Assembly (NCBI RefSeq): GCF_019175385.1
Contig: NC_083343.1
Coordinates: forward strand, 56,380,457-56,444,456
Source of the DNA: Lycium barbarum
Taxonomy: Eukaryota > Streptophyta > Magnoliopsida > Solanales > Solanaceae
Direction: 5' to 3'
Length of the DNA: 64,000 bases
Shown piece by piece: positions 1-11,078 of the stretch. Position 1 is the stretch's first letter. Every line of letters starts with the position of its first letter. The notes under the pieces are model-generated. The model saw nothing but the letters and a program-made list of their open reading frames with translations. It did no database searches and was not told the origin of the DNA. Position numbers and translations under genes: made by a program.

Positions 1-314
1 TTCAAAGCTCTACAACTTTCATCAAGGAAGTTTTTCCAAATTCCAAATACATTTTGAAATACGAGCCGTATTTTGAAATACGGTCCGTATTTAATGATGT
101 AACCTCTAAGTGTCAAATTCCAGAATGCTCAGAAATCTTTGGTACCAGTTTACGACTTGAAATACGGGTCGTATACTGAAATATGGTCACTGTTCATGGG
201 CATAAACCACCATCTTACAACTGAAGAGGAAATTTCAAATTCCCACATTTTTTATCTGGTTTTCTAAGTCTATGATCATGGTCAAAGCTTCGGGTAAAGG
301 TACGGGGTGTTACA
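1..314 (-). repeat. Partial gypsy-type LTR (family H), 5' end only
   Basis: Read on the minus strand, the block begins TGTAACACCCCGTACC at 314, a typical start for plant Ty3/gypsy LTRs, and runs off the left edge. It interrupts an integrase reading frame that starts at 315. It holds palindromic ACGGnCCGT-type sites (about 57-95 and 165-180) like those in the other LTRs of this window. The far end and the target duplication are outside the window, so solo LTR or full element cannot be decided. Confidence 0.6.
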
Positions 315-1465
315 TCTGGGGCTCATACTTCACTTGTTGACAATTCAAACACTGAGACACAAACTTCGCTGTCTCTCTACATTTGATACCACCAATAATC
401 CTACTTCAAGTCACGATACATCTTTGTAGCCCCTGTGTGAATGGGATACATCGAACTATAAGCCTTCTCTATGATCAATCGAGTCAGATCCCCCACTCTA
501 GGAACACAAGTCCGACCCTTGATCCTCAAAACACCATCACCATCAAGAATCGCCTCCTTAGAATCACTTCGTAACACCTTGTCACGAATCTTAAACAATT
601 TCATATCATCGAACTGCGAAGCCCTAACCTGCTCCAATAAGGAAGATTGTGCCTCCACACAAGGTAGAACTCTACCAGGCTTCGAGATATCAAGTCTCAC
701 GAAATGATTAGCCAAGGACTGAACATCCATAGCCCAAGGACATTGTCGATGCTAGACTACCCATACTCACCGTCTTCCGACTCAAGCCATCTGCCACTAC
801 ATTGGCCTTGCTCGAATGATAAAGAATAGTCATGTCATAATCCTTGAGCAACTCAACCACCTACACTATCTCAAATTGAGGTCCTTCTAATTGAATATAT
901 ACTAAAGACTACGATGATCCGTGAATATCTCACAATGCACCCCATAAAGATAATGTCTCCAAATCATCAAAGCAAACACTACCGCTACCAACTCCATGTC
1001 ATGAGTAGGGTAGTTCGTCTCATGTAGCTTTAATTGCCTTGAAACATAAGCTATCACCTTCCCTTTTTGTATCAACACACAACCAAGACCCACTCCAGAA
1101 GCATCACAATAGACCGTAAAGCTCTCTCCTTCGATGGTTATGGTCACAATCGGAGCGGTATTCAACAAAGTCTTGAGCTTTTGAAAGCTCGCCTCACACT
1201 CATCGAACCAATAAAATGGTACCTCCTAAGTCAATTTAGTCAATTGGGATGCAACGGATGAAAACCCCTCCACAAAACGCCAATAGTAACCCGCAAGACC
1301 TATGAAACTCAGAACCTCGGTGACTGAAGCGGGTCTAATCCAATCTCGAACTGCCTCAATCTTCATGGGATCCACACCACAATACCATCCTTAGTTACCA
1401 CGGCCCAAGAATAGCACCGAACTAAGCCAAAACTCGCACTTCGGAAACTTGGCATAAACAGAAGT
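315..1465 (-). pseudogene. Decayed Ty3/gypsy pol fragment (RT end, RNase H, integrase zinc finger)
   Basis: Minus-strand translation from right to left gives the end of reverse transcriptase (FPKCEFWLSSV, then [15 protein letters not shown]), an RNase H stretch ([32 protein letters not shown] at 902-1168) and the integrase zinc-finger linker (HTGATKMYRDLK at 401-730, CLNCQQVKYE near 320-350). Stops and frame changes separate the pieces, so it is dead. It is cut at 314 by the H LTR. It is more diverged from element B than the other gypsy copies are, so it is an older insertion lying 3' of the HNH gene. Confidence 0.8.
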
Positions 1466-2079
1466 TCATATAGTAAATTATTCGATCTACTTAAGACTCC
1501 ATGAGGTTTTATCGAATTTTGGTGTGAATTGAGAACATGAATCAGTCATAAGGTGTAGGTCCTCGGTAATTGAGGTGATGAGGTAGGTGGGATTCATCTT
1601 TTGAAGTCGGAAATGTCAGCACAATGTTGGTTATTTATGAATGGAAGATGAAACGGGTCACTAAGAACTTGTTGCCTACATTGGGAGGACTTGGGACCAG
1701 TTCGATTGGCTTTTTGATTTGTAATTCTCTTCGAGCTTTCATTAACTAGTAAAAACCACATTTCAAGCAATTTCTTTCTGTCTGCATGGTGACTTCCTTG
1801 GTTCACTCAACATCGGGGAAAGGAGTTGACTTACACGTACAAAAATCAAGAAAATGAAAAGGCTTAATGAGAGAAAACTAGAAAAGGAAAAGAAAAGGTG
1901 AGAGCTTTAATTGATCTATAAAGAGAATACATACAAATTGCAACAAGTATGAAACTTCCAAAAATTGTAAGGCTGCAATTTAATATAGGAATAACTTGCA
2001 CAAGTCCAACTTAGCCTAATCTTGGATTAATTAAGGGAAGCATACAATTTCATTCTTGAGTATATTTTCATAAAATGAC
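1466..2079. other. 3' flank of the HNH gene, nothing recognised
   Basis: About 610 bp between the gypsy relic and the HNH stop codon. It probably contains the 3' untranslated region of the HNH gene on the minus strand. A 70-residue open frame at 1594-1806 has no family I recognise and no supporting signal. Confidence 0.4.
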
Positions 2080-5000
2080 TCATTGAATTTTACACCCCCC
2101 AGAACCTTGTCCATGACGGACATTGCCGTAGGCCGAAATTTCAAGAAGATCCATGTCACGACCTGGATGTAGTTTTAAAAGGTTAAATTACAGATAAAAC
2201 ATACAATAGATTGGAAAAAACTTGAACACAAGACTGCATCTACCTGAAACCCGACAATTAGAACTTCTCTGAATAAGTTCAGCTTTTGATATATCAGTTC
2301 GATTCCCCTTGGATCTATTAACTGTCGCCTGCAGGAAGACAGTAGTACCATCAATTATCTCAACTTTTAGACACACGAAATCGCCAGTTTCTTCCCTCAA
2401 CTTTCTACCTAAGCATAACCCTTTCTTTTCTCTTCCGGTTTTTCAGCCCTCTTTTGGATGAAGGAGAAAAGGAGCCAAGGCAGGTCACAAAAGTTCCATT
2501 TCAATATTGAGATCGACACTGACTCAAAGAAATGGACCAGATTTTACACTTCTAGCAGTCATCAAGGAGCAGTAGAAACTAATGACTTGTCCAGAGAGCA
2601 TGGATAAAGATGGTTAACCAAGCAGCAAAATGATTAAGGAGATAAAAGCACAAGATAAGCAAGTGACCATAATCCATAAGTACTCCTTGTTTTCTGAAAG
2701 AAAAAGTAGGATATGTTTCAAATCATTAAAGAAATATTGTCTTCTAAAGTAGCACATACTATGAAATATTTTTTTGAGAAGGCACATACTATGAATTAAA
2801 GACGGATTAACTGAAAACAAATCACACAATAACAGGAAACCCATAACTCATAAGTATGCTATGATGCAGCAAGGAATTTTCAAGATCTCCACACAGCAAG
2901 CACAAACAGAGATGTTCTATAAGAGAGAAAATCTCACCTGCAAAACCTGACAATTCTCTAATGTACTTTCTCCACCCTGCAAAAATTTGCCAGATGAACT
3001 CAGTCAAATGTCTACTTTTGGAGATTTGGTAGTTAAACCAAAAAAAGTCAACAATAAAGCAACCATAGCAAATAATGGGCCGAAAAGACAAGATTAATCT
3101 TTTCTAGAAGCAGATATTTCTTATCAATAGAGCACTTCAGAAAATATGACCTTTTTTAACGTACCCTAAGAAATGAAATAAGATGCACAAATTTTAAAAA
3201 ATTGATTGAAACTGATGGTGTGAATGCTCCTTTAAGGCTACACGTTGTCGTATAGAGGATTACTAAAATTGAAAATGCAAAACAATTTCACAGCACGTTA
3301 GCACTCAAGCGCTCACCCCTCTCTCAAACCCCCAAGAAGAAGAGAAAAGGAAAGGACAAAAACAGAACAGAATTGAAGATCTTTAGCAACTACTGGCTCT
3401 TAAGTGGAGCCACTAACTGTTTAAATTGTACGTTAAGCATGCTTGTAACTTGTATTTTATCAGAAGTACTGATCTGTCTCTCAATCTCATCGTATACAAT
3501 CTAGTCTTCTTTGACTTCGTCATCCTCTTCTTTGCTTTTGCAAAGTTTAATGAAGTTCCAATCAATTAAGTCTGACCAGAATCATTGGGAAGAAAAGAAA
3601 ACTATACTTGTTTTTTGTGTGACTCGATTAATTTTGAATATTTCTGCAATCACAAGTCCGATTAAATGAGGTGAGAGAACATGCAAAAGAACCAAGATCA
3701 CCAAATGAACTGTTCAGTTTTTCATAGATAATGGGCTGTTCATTTTATCATGAAAGTTTATCAAGTTCTCATCATGCAGTCCATACCAAAGGATGTCTTT
3801 GACAGACTAGTATAACAATCCTGCCAGTGAAATGAGATCTGTTATAACAAGCTAAAGATCAAGGGTCATACCCTTTACGAAATGACCAATTCAGGCTTGT
3901 AAGAGTGGTATGTAGTAACAATTAACTTTTTCCTTTATCTTCCCTCAGCAGCAAGGCGCAAGCTCCAAACAAAGATTTGGGCATAGATTTGAAAATGTAT
4001 GTAGTGCGGGTGTCCGATATGGGTGCAGATCTAGAGGTCCTTCATGATCTAAATTTTAAGATTCGGGGGTATGAATCCAGGCACGAATGCGGGTGCGGTG
4101 ATTAGGCTAAAAATAATTCAAAAAACTAAAAATAGAGTTATATGTCTAAATTATGAGACATTAAAGCACATGACCTTAGATAGGAAGGTGTGGAGGACCC
4201 ACATTAGGGTAGAAGGCTAGTATATAAGTCTCGTTATCTTTCCTTATTAGTAGGCGCATTAGCGCATTATAATTTCTTGTGCTTTGATTTATGTTATTAT
4301 TTGCTACTTTCTGTACTTTGATTACTCTATTTTATCTGTGCCGCTTTCGTGATTTGCATTTCCATATCGCTTTGAATTCCTTGATTATCCTGTTTTACTG
4401 TGTCGCTTGCATTATTTCATTGCAATATCGTTTTAAATCTTTTAACCTTATCTGACCCCCTTTTTATGCTTCTATTGAGCCGAGGGTCTCTCGGAAACAG
4501 TCATCCTACCTTGGTAGGAGTAAGGTCTGCGTACATTATACCCTCCCCAGACCCCAAGATGTGGGATTTCACTGGGTTGTTGTTGTTGTTGTTGTTGTTG
4601 TATGAGGAAAACTTACAAGGTATTCCGAGAAGAAAATAGTGATCAAGAGACAATCCTAAGAGATATAAGGAAAAGGATTGACATAGAAATCTCTATATAC
4701 AAGGTATTCTATTTTCTTCAATTTCAACTTAACTTTTGTTTTCCTCTCTTGTTCTCCTCTCTTGAGCCGAGGGTCTTTCGGAAACAGCCGCCCTACCTTT
4801 CAAGGTGAGGGTTAGGTCTGCGTACACTCTACCCTCCCCAGACCCCACATGGTGGGATTATACTGGGCCTGTTGTTGTTGTTGTCAACTTAACTTTTGTT
4901 TTGATTATAGAAATCATCGTATATGTCCCGAATTTCTCTATTGACTTTAGTCAAAGTATCCAAAATCATTTGACCATATCCGGTACGGATCCCACACCCA

Positions 5001-8000
5001 CGCTCATGTCGTGTCGACACGGGTGCAGCACCAAAAGTAAAGAGTCCGAGCAACTTAGTTCATAACATATCATTATCGATTATTAAATATCACTGCAAGC
5101 GCTATTTATTGTCGGTGACACACTCTTCATGACTTAAGTGTGCATGTTACGAACCTTAAACAAGACTACTTTCATATGGCATTTCCAGTTATACCGCATC
5201 TCTCCAGTCACTATTCTCACCTGCATTTTAGTCATCTTTAAGTCATTATTCAGACCACTTCTCCATCTTTCTGGTCCAAATTTGGACAATCAAAAATTTC
5301 TTAGCACATCATTGGCAACTTTTCCAGCAACAATATTCACGCAGCTTTTGATGTCAGCTTACATTCTTGTTCAAAAAAGCAAATTCAGATAGGTCTCCCC
5401 ATCTTGCGTTTAAGAAGACGTGTTAAAAAGTTAGTTGTTAGCACAAAAATGTTATAACACTAGAAGTGTAAAGTGTTTTTTTTTTTTTTTTGATGACAAG
5501 GGAACTCGCAGCCGCTACCCTTCGGGTGCGCACAGGGTAAACCCTACTCCTGTGCAATAACCCGCAAATCACACAGGAGAGATAACCCGCACTAGGCAAG
5601 CCCCGTGCGGTGCGACGAGCTCGACCCAGAAGACAAATTCCCTACTGTCATGGGCATAGAAGTGTAAAGTTTTTAAGTTGGATATTGTCTGACAATGGAC
5701 AAATATAATGCATGTTTTGTATTTATCACTTACAATAGGCTTGTCCTGTATTCATACAGATCTTCGGTTATCAAAACATATTTTCTCTTATTTTTTCTCA
5801 AGATTAAAGGATCAATTTAATAAACTAAATCTCCTATGGTGCAATTCTTCATAAATACAAGAATCAAAAAGATCATGAATTATCGATTATTAAATATCCC
5901 TACAAGCTCTATTTATTGTCGGTGACACACTCTTCATGACTTAAGTGTGCATGTTACGAACCTTAAACAAGACTACTTTCATATGGCATTTCCAGTTATA
6001 CCGCATCTCTCCAGTCACTATTCTCACCTGCATTTTAGTCATCTTTAAGTCATTATTCAGACCACTTCTCCATCTTTCTGGTCCAAATTTGAACAATCAA
6101 AAATTTCTTAGCACATCATTGGCAACTTTTCCAGCAACAATATTCACGCAGCTTTTGATGTCTGCTTACATTCTTGTTCAAAAAAGCAAATTCAGATAGG
6201 TCTCCCCATCTTGCGTTTAAGAAGACGTGTTAAAAAGTTAGTTGTTAGCTCAAAAATGTTATAACACTAGAAGTGTAAAGTGTTTTTTTTTTTTTTTTTT
6301 TGATGACAAGGGAACTCGCAGCCGCTACCCTTCGGGTGCGCACAGGGTAAACCCTACTCCTGTGCAATAACCCGCAAATCACACAGGAGAGATAACCCGC
6401 ACTAGGCAAGCCCCGTGCGGTGCGACGAGCTCGACCCAGAAGACAAATTCCCTGCTGTCATGGGCATAGAAGTGTAAAGTTTTTAAGTTGGATATTGTCT
6501 GACAATGGACAAATATAATGCATGTTTTGTATTTATCACTTACAATAGGCTTGTCCTGTATTCATACAGATCTTCGGTTATCAAAACATATTTTCTCTTA
6601 TTTTTTCTCAAGATTAAAGGATCAATTCAATAAACTAAATCTCCTATGGTGCAATTCTTCATAAATACAAGAATCAAAAAGATAATGAATTAGCAAATAG
6701 CTTCTAGAACAAATAGTACTATGAAAACAAGTATGCTGGGAAAGAACAAAGAAATCGAAAGTCTCTGACAACTTTGTATCTTGAAATACACAAAACATGC
6801 TGCTACTACTTACACTAAATTAGTGATTCCCCAGAACAGCATAAAAAAATCAATATTTAAACAAACCTTATAACTACACCTCAATCCCAAATTTTATGGT
6901 GCAGATCTATAAATAGTCTGTCTATTCCAACTATAAAGATCATAGTTTGGCTTCTTTTTATACGACTCTCTTACTTTATCCAAACTTGGGACTTGAACAT
7001 GGACCAATTATGCTTTGCACACCTCACAGAACTGTCCATCTTATAAAAAAGGGCAGCCCAGTGCACTAAGCTCCCACTATGCACGGGGTCCGAGGAAGGG
7101 CCAGACCACAAGGGTCTATTGTACGCAGCCTTACCTTACATTTCTGCAAGAGGCTGTTTCCACGGCTCGAACCCGCGACTTCCTGGTCACATGGCAACAA
7201 CTTTACCAGTTACGCCAAGGCTCAACTTTACCAGAACTGTCCATCTTATATGTTTTAAAAAACATACTCCCCCAGATTCATTTAACAAACACTATTTGTA
7301 ACATATTCAATATTTATAAACCTTTTAGGTTTAGCTTTTCCATTTTAACCTTAAGACAAGTTCTTACAGAGATAAGATCGACTTGCTAAAGACTAAATAA
7401 TTCCAAGGGTATATGTCATACATTTAAGGGGTCATTTGATAGGATGTATTGAAGAAAAATAATACATGTATTAGCTTTGGTATTATTAAATCCACTAGTG
7501 TTTTTCAACCTATGCATAACTAACACCCTATTCAGTGGAGTACTATTCTAATACAGAACAAACCATTGTATTAGCAATACAAGGGTTATTAATACATGGA
7601 TAAGCATGGTTAAAGACAAACTACCCTTAATACACCAATCCAAACAATGGATAAGAAATAATCTCAGCATTACTAATACAACCTGTTCAGTATTATTCTT
7701 ATACACTCTACCAAACGATGCCTAAACCAAGTCAAACCTTGCTCTTTCTTTCTTAAACTTCGTACCTGTAGACATTAAAATTTTATGAGACTCCACAAGA
7801 CGAGTCCAATCCATCTTTCAGACTCTAAGATTCGTTAGGGTTTCTTGGAGGCTAGTGAGAAAGTTGTCATATAAATTGAGAAGTTGGAAGATAAAAGTAC
7901 CTTAGAATAAGGGACAATATGGTCATAGTCATGGCATAGACAACCAGGACAACCTACAAGCTTCCTAAATACAGTGTTCCCTAACGGGTCTCTGCGCCAT

Positions 8001-8272
8001 CGGTCAGGGTCTCTTCCCTTGACTTTCTCTGCTTTATCCCAGCATTGCTGCTTAACACTATAAGGAAAACTTCTTGGATTGGTAGTCTTAGGTGAAATTT
8101 CAAGATTCTCAAACAAAGCTAATTCTTCAGTCACGATTTCACTGTCAAGCACTGAGACTGAGGGTGGAGGAGATAGCCTGGAATTGCGTCCTGATTGGTT
8201 AACGGATCGGGTTCTTTTTGGGGATGATACTTTCTTGTTTTTCCTATTGTTACCTTCTTTGCTTGACCTCAT
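2080..8272 (-). CDS. HNH endonuclease domain protein, 4 exons, 192 aa
   Basis: Exons (minus strand): 8272-7901, 2976-2938, 2328-2244 and 2162-2080. Every junction has GT..AG ends (AAG|GTAC, GCAG|GG, CAG|GTGAG, TGCAG|GC, CAG|GTAGA, CCAG|GT), and the phases join without a break into 192 residues ending CKIQ-stop. The N-terminal ~75 residues are basic and Ser-rich, then comes a conserved core: WDKAEKVKGRDPDRWRRD, CPGC (108-111), DYDHIVPYSKGGES with His118, then Asn132 and Asn141 in ENCQVLQATVNRSKGN. This is the HNH metal-finger pattern (H..N..N form) with its usual GG turn; exon 2 is only 13 codons and carries that turn. Plants have a small conserved protein of this type annotated as HNH endonuclease; its substrate is not known to me, and nuclease activity is inferred from the fold. 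The start is the first ATG of the long first exon. The only intact-looking host gene here. Confidence 0.88.
4168..4600 (+). mobile_element. RTE-clade LINE, 3' terminal fragment
   Basis: Begins inside the last codons of the RTE ORF ([16 protein letters not shown], stop TAG at 4218-4220), followed by a pyrimidine-rich 3' UTR, the motif GAGCCGAGGGTCTCTCGG, and CCCTCCCCAGACCCC. It ends in nine TTG repeats (about 4574-4600). The same 3' UTR follows the longer LINE copies at 9415-10880 (minus) and 45265-46175 (plus). Strong 5' truncation is usual for such elements. Confidence 0.82.
4743..4883 (+). mobile_element. Short RTE-LINE/SINE-type 3' end with perfect target duplication
   Basis: A 141-bp insert with the GAGCCGAGGGTCTTTCGG and CCCTCCCCAGACCCCAC motifs and a TTG tail. 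It is flanked by a perfect 19-bp direct repeat, TCAACTTAACTTTTGTTTT, at 4724-4742 and 4884-4902, so both ends are exact. It may be a heavily truncated LINE or a SINE that borrows the LINE tail; the sequence alone does not separate the two. Confidence 0.85.
5475..5657 (-). mobile_element. SINE with poly(A) tail, copy 1
   Basis: On the minus strand the element reads GGGCTTGCCTAGTGCGGG ... CCCTTGTCATC followed by a poly(A) run (poly-T on plus, 5476-5491). Perfect 13-bp target duplication AGAAGTGTAAAGT at 5462-5474 and 5658-5670. It resembles Solanaceae SINEs that I know as abundant; the exact family name is not certain. Confidence 0.88.
6282..6467 (-). mobile_element. SINE with poly(A) tail, copy 2 (made by segment duplication)
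   Basis: Nearly identical to the SINE in the first duplicated unit, with the same 13-bp flanking repeat (6269-6281 and 6468-6480). It arose by duplication of the surrounding segment, not by independent retroposition. Its poly-T run is a few bases longer. Confidence 0.88.
7046..7231 (-). mobile_element. tRNA-derived SINE with pol III boxes
   Basis: Minus strand: a box A-like TGGCGTAACTGG and a box B GGTTCGAGCC spaced as in a tRNA gene, then the SINE body, ending in an oligo-T run after GGGCTGCCC. Flanked by a perfect 19-bp target duplication CAGAACTGTCCATCTTATA (7027-7045, 7232-7250). The B box fits the RGTTCGANYCY consensus. Located in HNH intron 1. Confidence 0.9.
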
Positions 8273-8395
8273 GTTTCTGTATATTTTTGCTCAAGTGTGA
8301 GGCTATGTCAGCGTTAGAAGTTAGGACCTTTTGGAATTGGACACCTGTTTGAAAGGGGTCATTTGCACTTTTATCCATCATAATTGTTGCTCCTC

Positions 8396-8795
8396 GAGAC
8401 AAACAATTTTTTACGTCCCGTGCTGCTTAAGATAAATAATTTTTTCGCGGCACATAAATTTATATTTTTACTTTATAATATCTCACAAGTTATGTCGAAT
8501 CCCAGCTAAAAATAAATTTGATTTTAAAAGGCAAAAATTAAAGACTAGCTCATTTGGATTAGTAAAAATTAAAGACCATCCTATTTGAATGTCCCGTGCT
8601 GCTCAAGACAAATAATTTTTTACATCCATGCTGCTCAAGATAAATAACTTTTCGCGGAATATAAATTTATATTTTTAGTTTATAATATCTCACAAGTTAT
8701 GCCGAATCCTAGCTAGAAATAAATTCGATTTTGAAGAACAAAAATTAAAGACTAGCTCATTTGGATTGGCGAAAATTAAAGACCACCCTATCTGA
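8396..8795. repeat. Tandem duplication, unit about 207 bp
   Basis: Two diverged units (about 8396-8604 and 8605-8795) share blocks such as TATAATATCTCACAAGTTATG and AAATTAAAGAC, in the same order. They lie just upstream of the HNH gene (start codon at 8272), so they could overlap its distal promoter. AT-rich, no coding potential. Confidence 0.8.
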
Positions 8796-8984
8796 TAGAC
8801 AAACCGTGCAATTTCTTCGTGTGAATGCGGACATATGAATTGGGCCTACTGAATATTGATCAGCCCAATTGGGTAATACTGAAAGGGAATGTTCCTTAAT
8901 TGCACAGTTTATGCCCTTAATAACAAATTATGAGGATATTATTGAGTTTTCAAAACACAACAACTGTTTTTTCACAAAACATAT

Positions 8985-9089
8985 CATACATACATGCATA
9001 CACTAGTGGGCATACATACATACAGTCATACATGCATGCATTTTTGTACATACATACATACAATAGTCATAGTACATACATATATACAG
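8985..9089. repeat. TACA/CATA microsatellite
   Basis: Interrupted runs of CATACATA and TACATACA with a few GCATGCA steps. Simple sequence; no other feature seen between 8796 and 9386. Confidence 0.85.
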
Positions 9090-9414
9090 TAAAAATCTAC
9101 TATAAAATGAAATTTTACCGATTTTTTGCAACAATTTAAAAGTATTGCTGAAATTGATATTAGTGGGCTTAAGTCGTTATATCGTGTAATTTTTCCATTT
9201 TCCTACTTATGATAAAATAGGACCCTGATTACCCTATATAATGTTTTTTAACCAGACTTTTAAGAACTTTTGCACTAGTGTAACTTTTGCACTAGTGTTT
9301 TGAGAAAACATACAAGCCCTTGTTAAAAACGCCTAACAGCTGGAAATTACCTTAAATACGTACGCGCAATTAGCACATGTCGATTATGAAAAAGGGTCAA
9401 ATATACCCCTGTAC

Positions 9415-10880
9415 AACAACAAGCCCAGTATAATCCCATCATGTGGGGTCTGGGGAGGGTAGAGTGTACGCAGACCTAACCCCCACCTTGAAAGGTAGGG
9501 CAGCTGTTTCAGAAAGACCCTCGGCTCAAGAGAGGAGAACAAGAGAGGAAAAGCAAGACAAAAGGTTAGATAGGACCAAGCATATCGAAACAATATGAAA
9601 GCAAGGAATAACAAAAGCGAGAAAGTCATGGTAGAACAGTCCGGAAAGAAAGGAGCATTAACTACTATAAATAACTAAGATAACCAAAATACAACGACCC
9701 AACAAATATAAGCAGCAATCAAATGCAGAAATCAAATGGCAATAAACAAATGAGCAAAACTACAACTACTATGGTGAAAGGATTAGCCACCTAGCCTTCT
9801 ATCCTAATCTGAGTCCTCCACAACCTCCTATCTAAGGTCATGTCCTCGGTGAGCTGAAACTGTGTCATATCCTGTCTAATCACCTCTCCCCAATACTTCT
9901 TCGGCCTCCCTTTGCCTCTCCTGAAACCGTCCATAGCCAACCTCTCACACCTCCGTACTGGGGCATCTGTGTCTCTCCTCTTCACATGCCCAAACCATCT
10001 CAGCCTCGCTTCCCGCATCTTGTCTTCCACCGATGCCACTCCCACCTTGTCTCGGATATCTTCATTCCTAATTCTATCCCTCCTAGTGTGCCCACACATC
10101 CACCGCAGCATTCGCATTTCCGCGACTTTCATCTTCTGAACGTGAAATTTCTTGACTGGCCAACACTTCGCCCCGTACAATAAGGTCGGTTTGACCACCA
10201 CTTTGTAGAACTTGCCTTTAAGTTTTGGTGGCACTTTCTTATCACACAGCACTCCGGAGGCGAGCCTCCATTTCATCCACCCTGCACCAATACTATGTGA
10301 AACATCGTCGTCGATATCCCCATCTCCCTATATAATAGACCCAAGATACTTGAAACTTCCTTTCTTTTGAATGGCCTGGGTACCAAGCCTCACTTCCTCG
10401 TCAGCCTCACGCGGTAGACCACTGAACTTGCACTCCAAGTATTCTATCTTGGTCCTACTCAATTTAAATCTTTTAGATTCCAACGTCTGTCTCCATCCCT
10501 CCAGCTTATCATTAACTCCGTTGCGAGTCTCATCAATCAGGACTATGTCATCCGCAAACAACATACACCAAGGCACCTCACCTTGTATTTGTCGCGTCAA
10601 TTCATCCATCACCAGGGCGAATAGAAACGGGCTAAGAGTTGATCCCTGATACAACCCCATCATAACAGGGAAGTGCTCCGAGTCTCCTCCTACCGTCCTT
10701 ACCCTGGTCTTAGCTCCATCATACATGTCCTTTATCGCTCTAATGTACACCACAGGTACACATTTAGCCTCCAAGCATCTCCATAGGACCTCTCTTGGCA
10801 CTTTGTCGTAGGCCTATTCTAGGTCAATGAATACCATGTCAAGTCCCTCTTCCGCTTCCTATACTGCTCTACCAATCTCA
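9415..10880 (-). mobile_element. RTE-clade LINE, 5'-truncated
   Basis: The 3' end (9415) has the AAC/TTG tail and CCCTCCCCAGACCCCAC block, then the 3' UTR (to 9790), then the reverse-transcriptase ORF up to 10880, where the element is truncated. It sits inside the left arm of the fold-back element between CCTGTAC and TACTATCAG, so the duplicated target is at most TAC. The fold-back arm resumes immediately on both sides. Confidence 0.85.
9791..10857 (-). pseudogene. RTE reverse transcriptase C-terminal part
   Basis: Reading from 10857: motif A region [22 protein letters not shown], then [21 protein letters not shown], the catalytic FADD (in [11 protein letters not shown]), and the thumb [12 protein letters not shown] follows at about 10325-10327, after which the same frame resumes ([16 protein letters not shown]) through a Cys-rich [13 protein letters not shown] segment to [17 protein letters not shown]. 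The two in-frame stops disable it, while the catalytic aspartates remain. The related copy at 45266-45862 has a Gln codon where this has TAG. No endonuclease domain is left. Confidence 0.87.
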
Positions 10881-11078
10881 TACTATCAGAAAATGGTTAA
10901 ATATACCCCTTGTTGTACTTTAGGTTCAAATATACCCCTGCCGTTATAATTTGGGCACAAATGTATCCTTCTTCCGTTAACTTTGTTCAAGTTGGACATC
11001 TAATCCTATATGGCAATGACATTTGATGAGGTAGATGCCACGTGACATGCCACGTTAGCCCCCCTAACCCATTTTACC

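Larger units (their letters stand above)
5073..6689. repeat. 807-bp direct tandem duplication (two units)
   Basis: Unit 1 is about 5073-5879 and unit 2 about 5880-6689. They differ by only a few substitutions and a slightly longer poly-T run in unit 2. Both carry the same SINE with the same target duplication, so the SINE inserted first and the block was duplicated later, recently. An 84-codon open frame occurs in each unit (5138-5392, 5945-6199), but it has no recognisable family and is probably not coding. All lies in HNH intron 1. Confidence 0.92.
2977..7900 (-). other. Intron 1 of the HNH gene, 4.9 kb, filled with transposon debris
   Basis: Bounded by a minus-strand GTACTTTTATC donor at 7900 and a TTTTTGCAG acceptor ending at 2977. 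It contains two plus-strand RTE-LINE ends, an 807-bp tandem duplication carrying a SINE, and one tRNA-derived SINE. The parts 2977-4167, 6690-7026 and 7251-7900 are AT-rich and show nothing I recognise. Introns 2 (2937-2329) and 3 (2243-2163) are small and free of recognisable elements. Confidence 0.8.

Noticed and set aside
2188..2400. A stand-alone 70-codon gene
   Set aside because: Its centre is exon 3 of the HNH gene; the ends are intron read-through across a clear acceptor and donor.
5138..6199. Two nearly identical 84-codon open frames as a duplicated gene pair
   Set aside because: They lie in an intron on the opposite strand, have no recognised domain, and their similarity is fully explained by the tandem DNA duplication.
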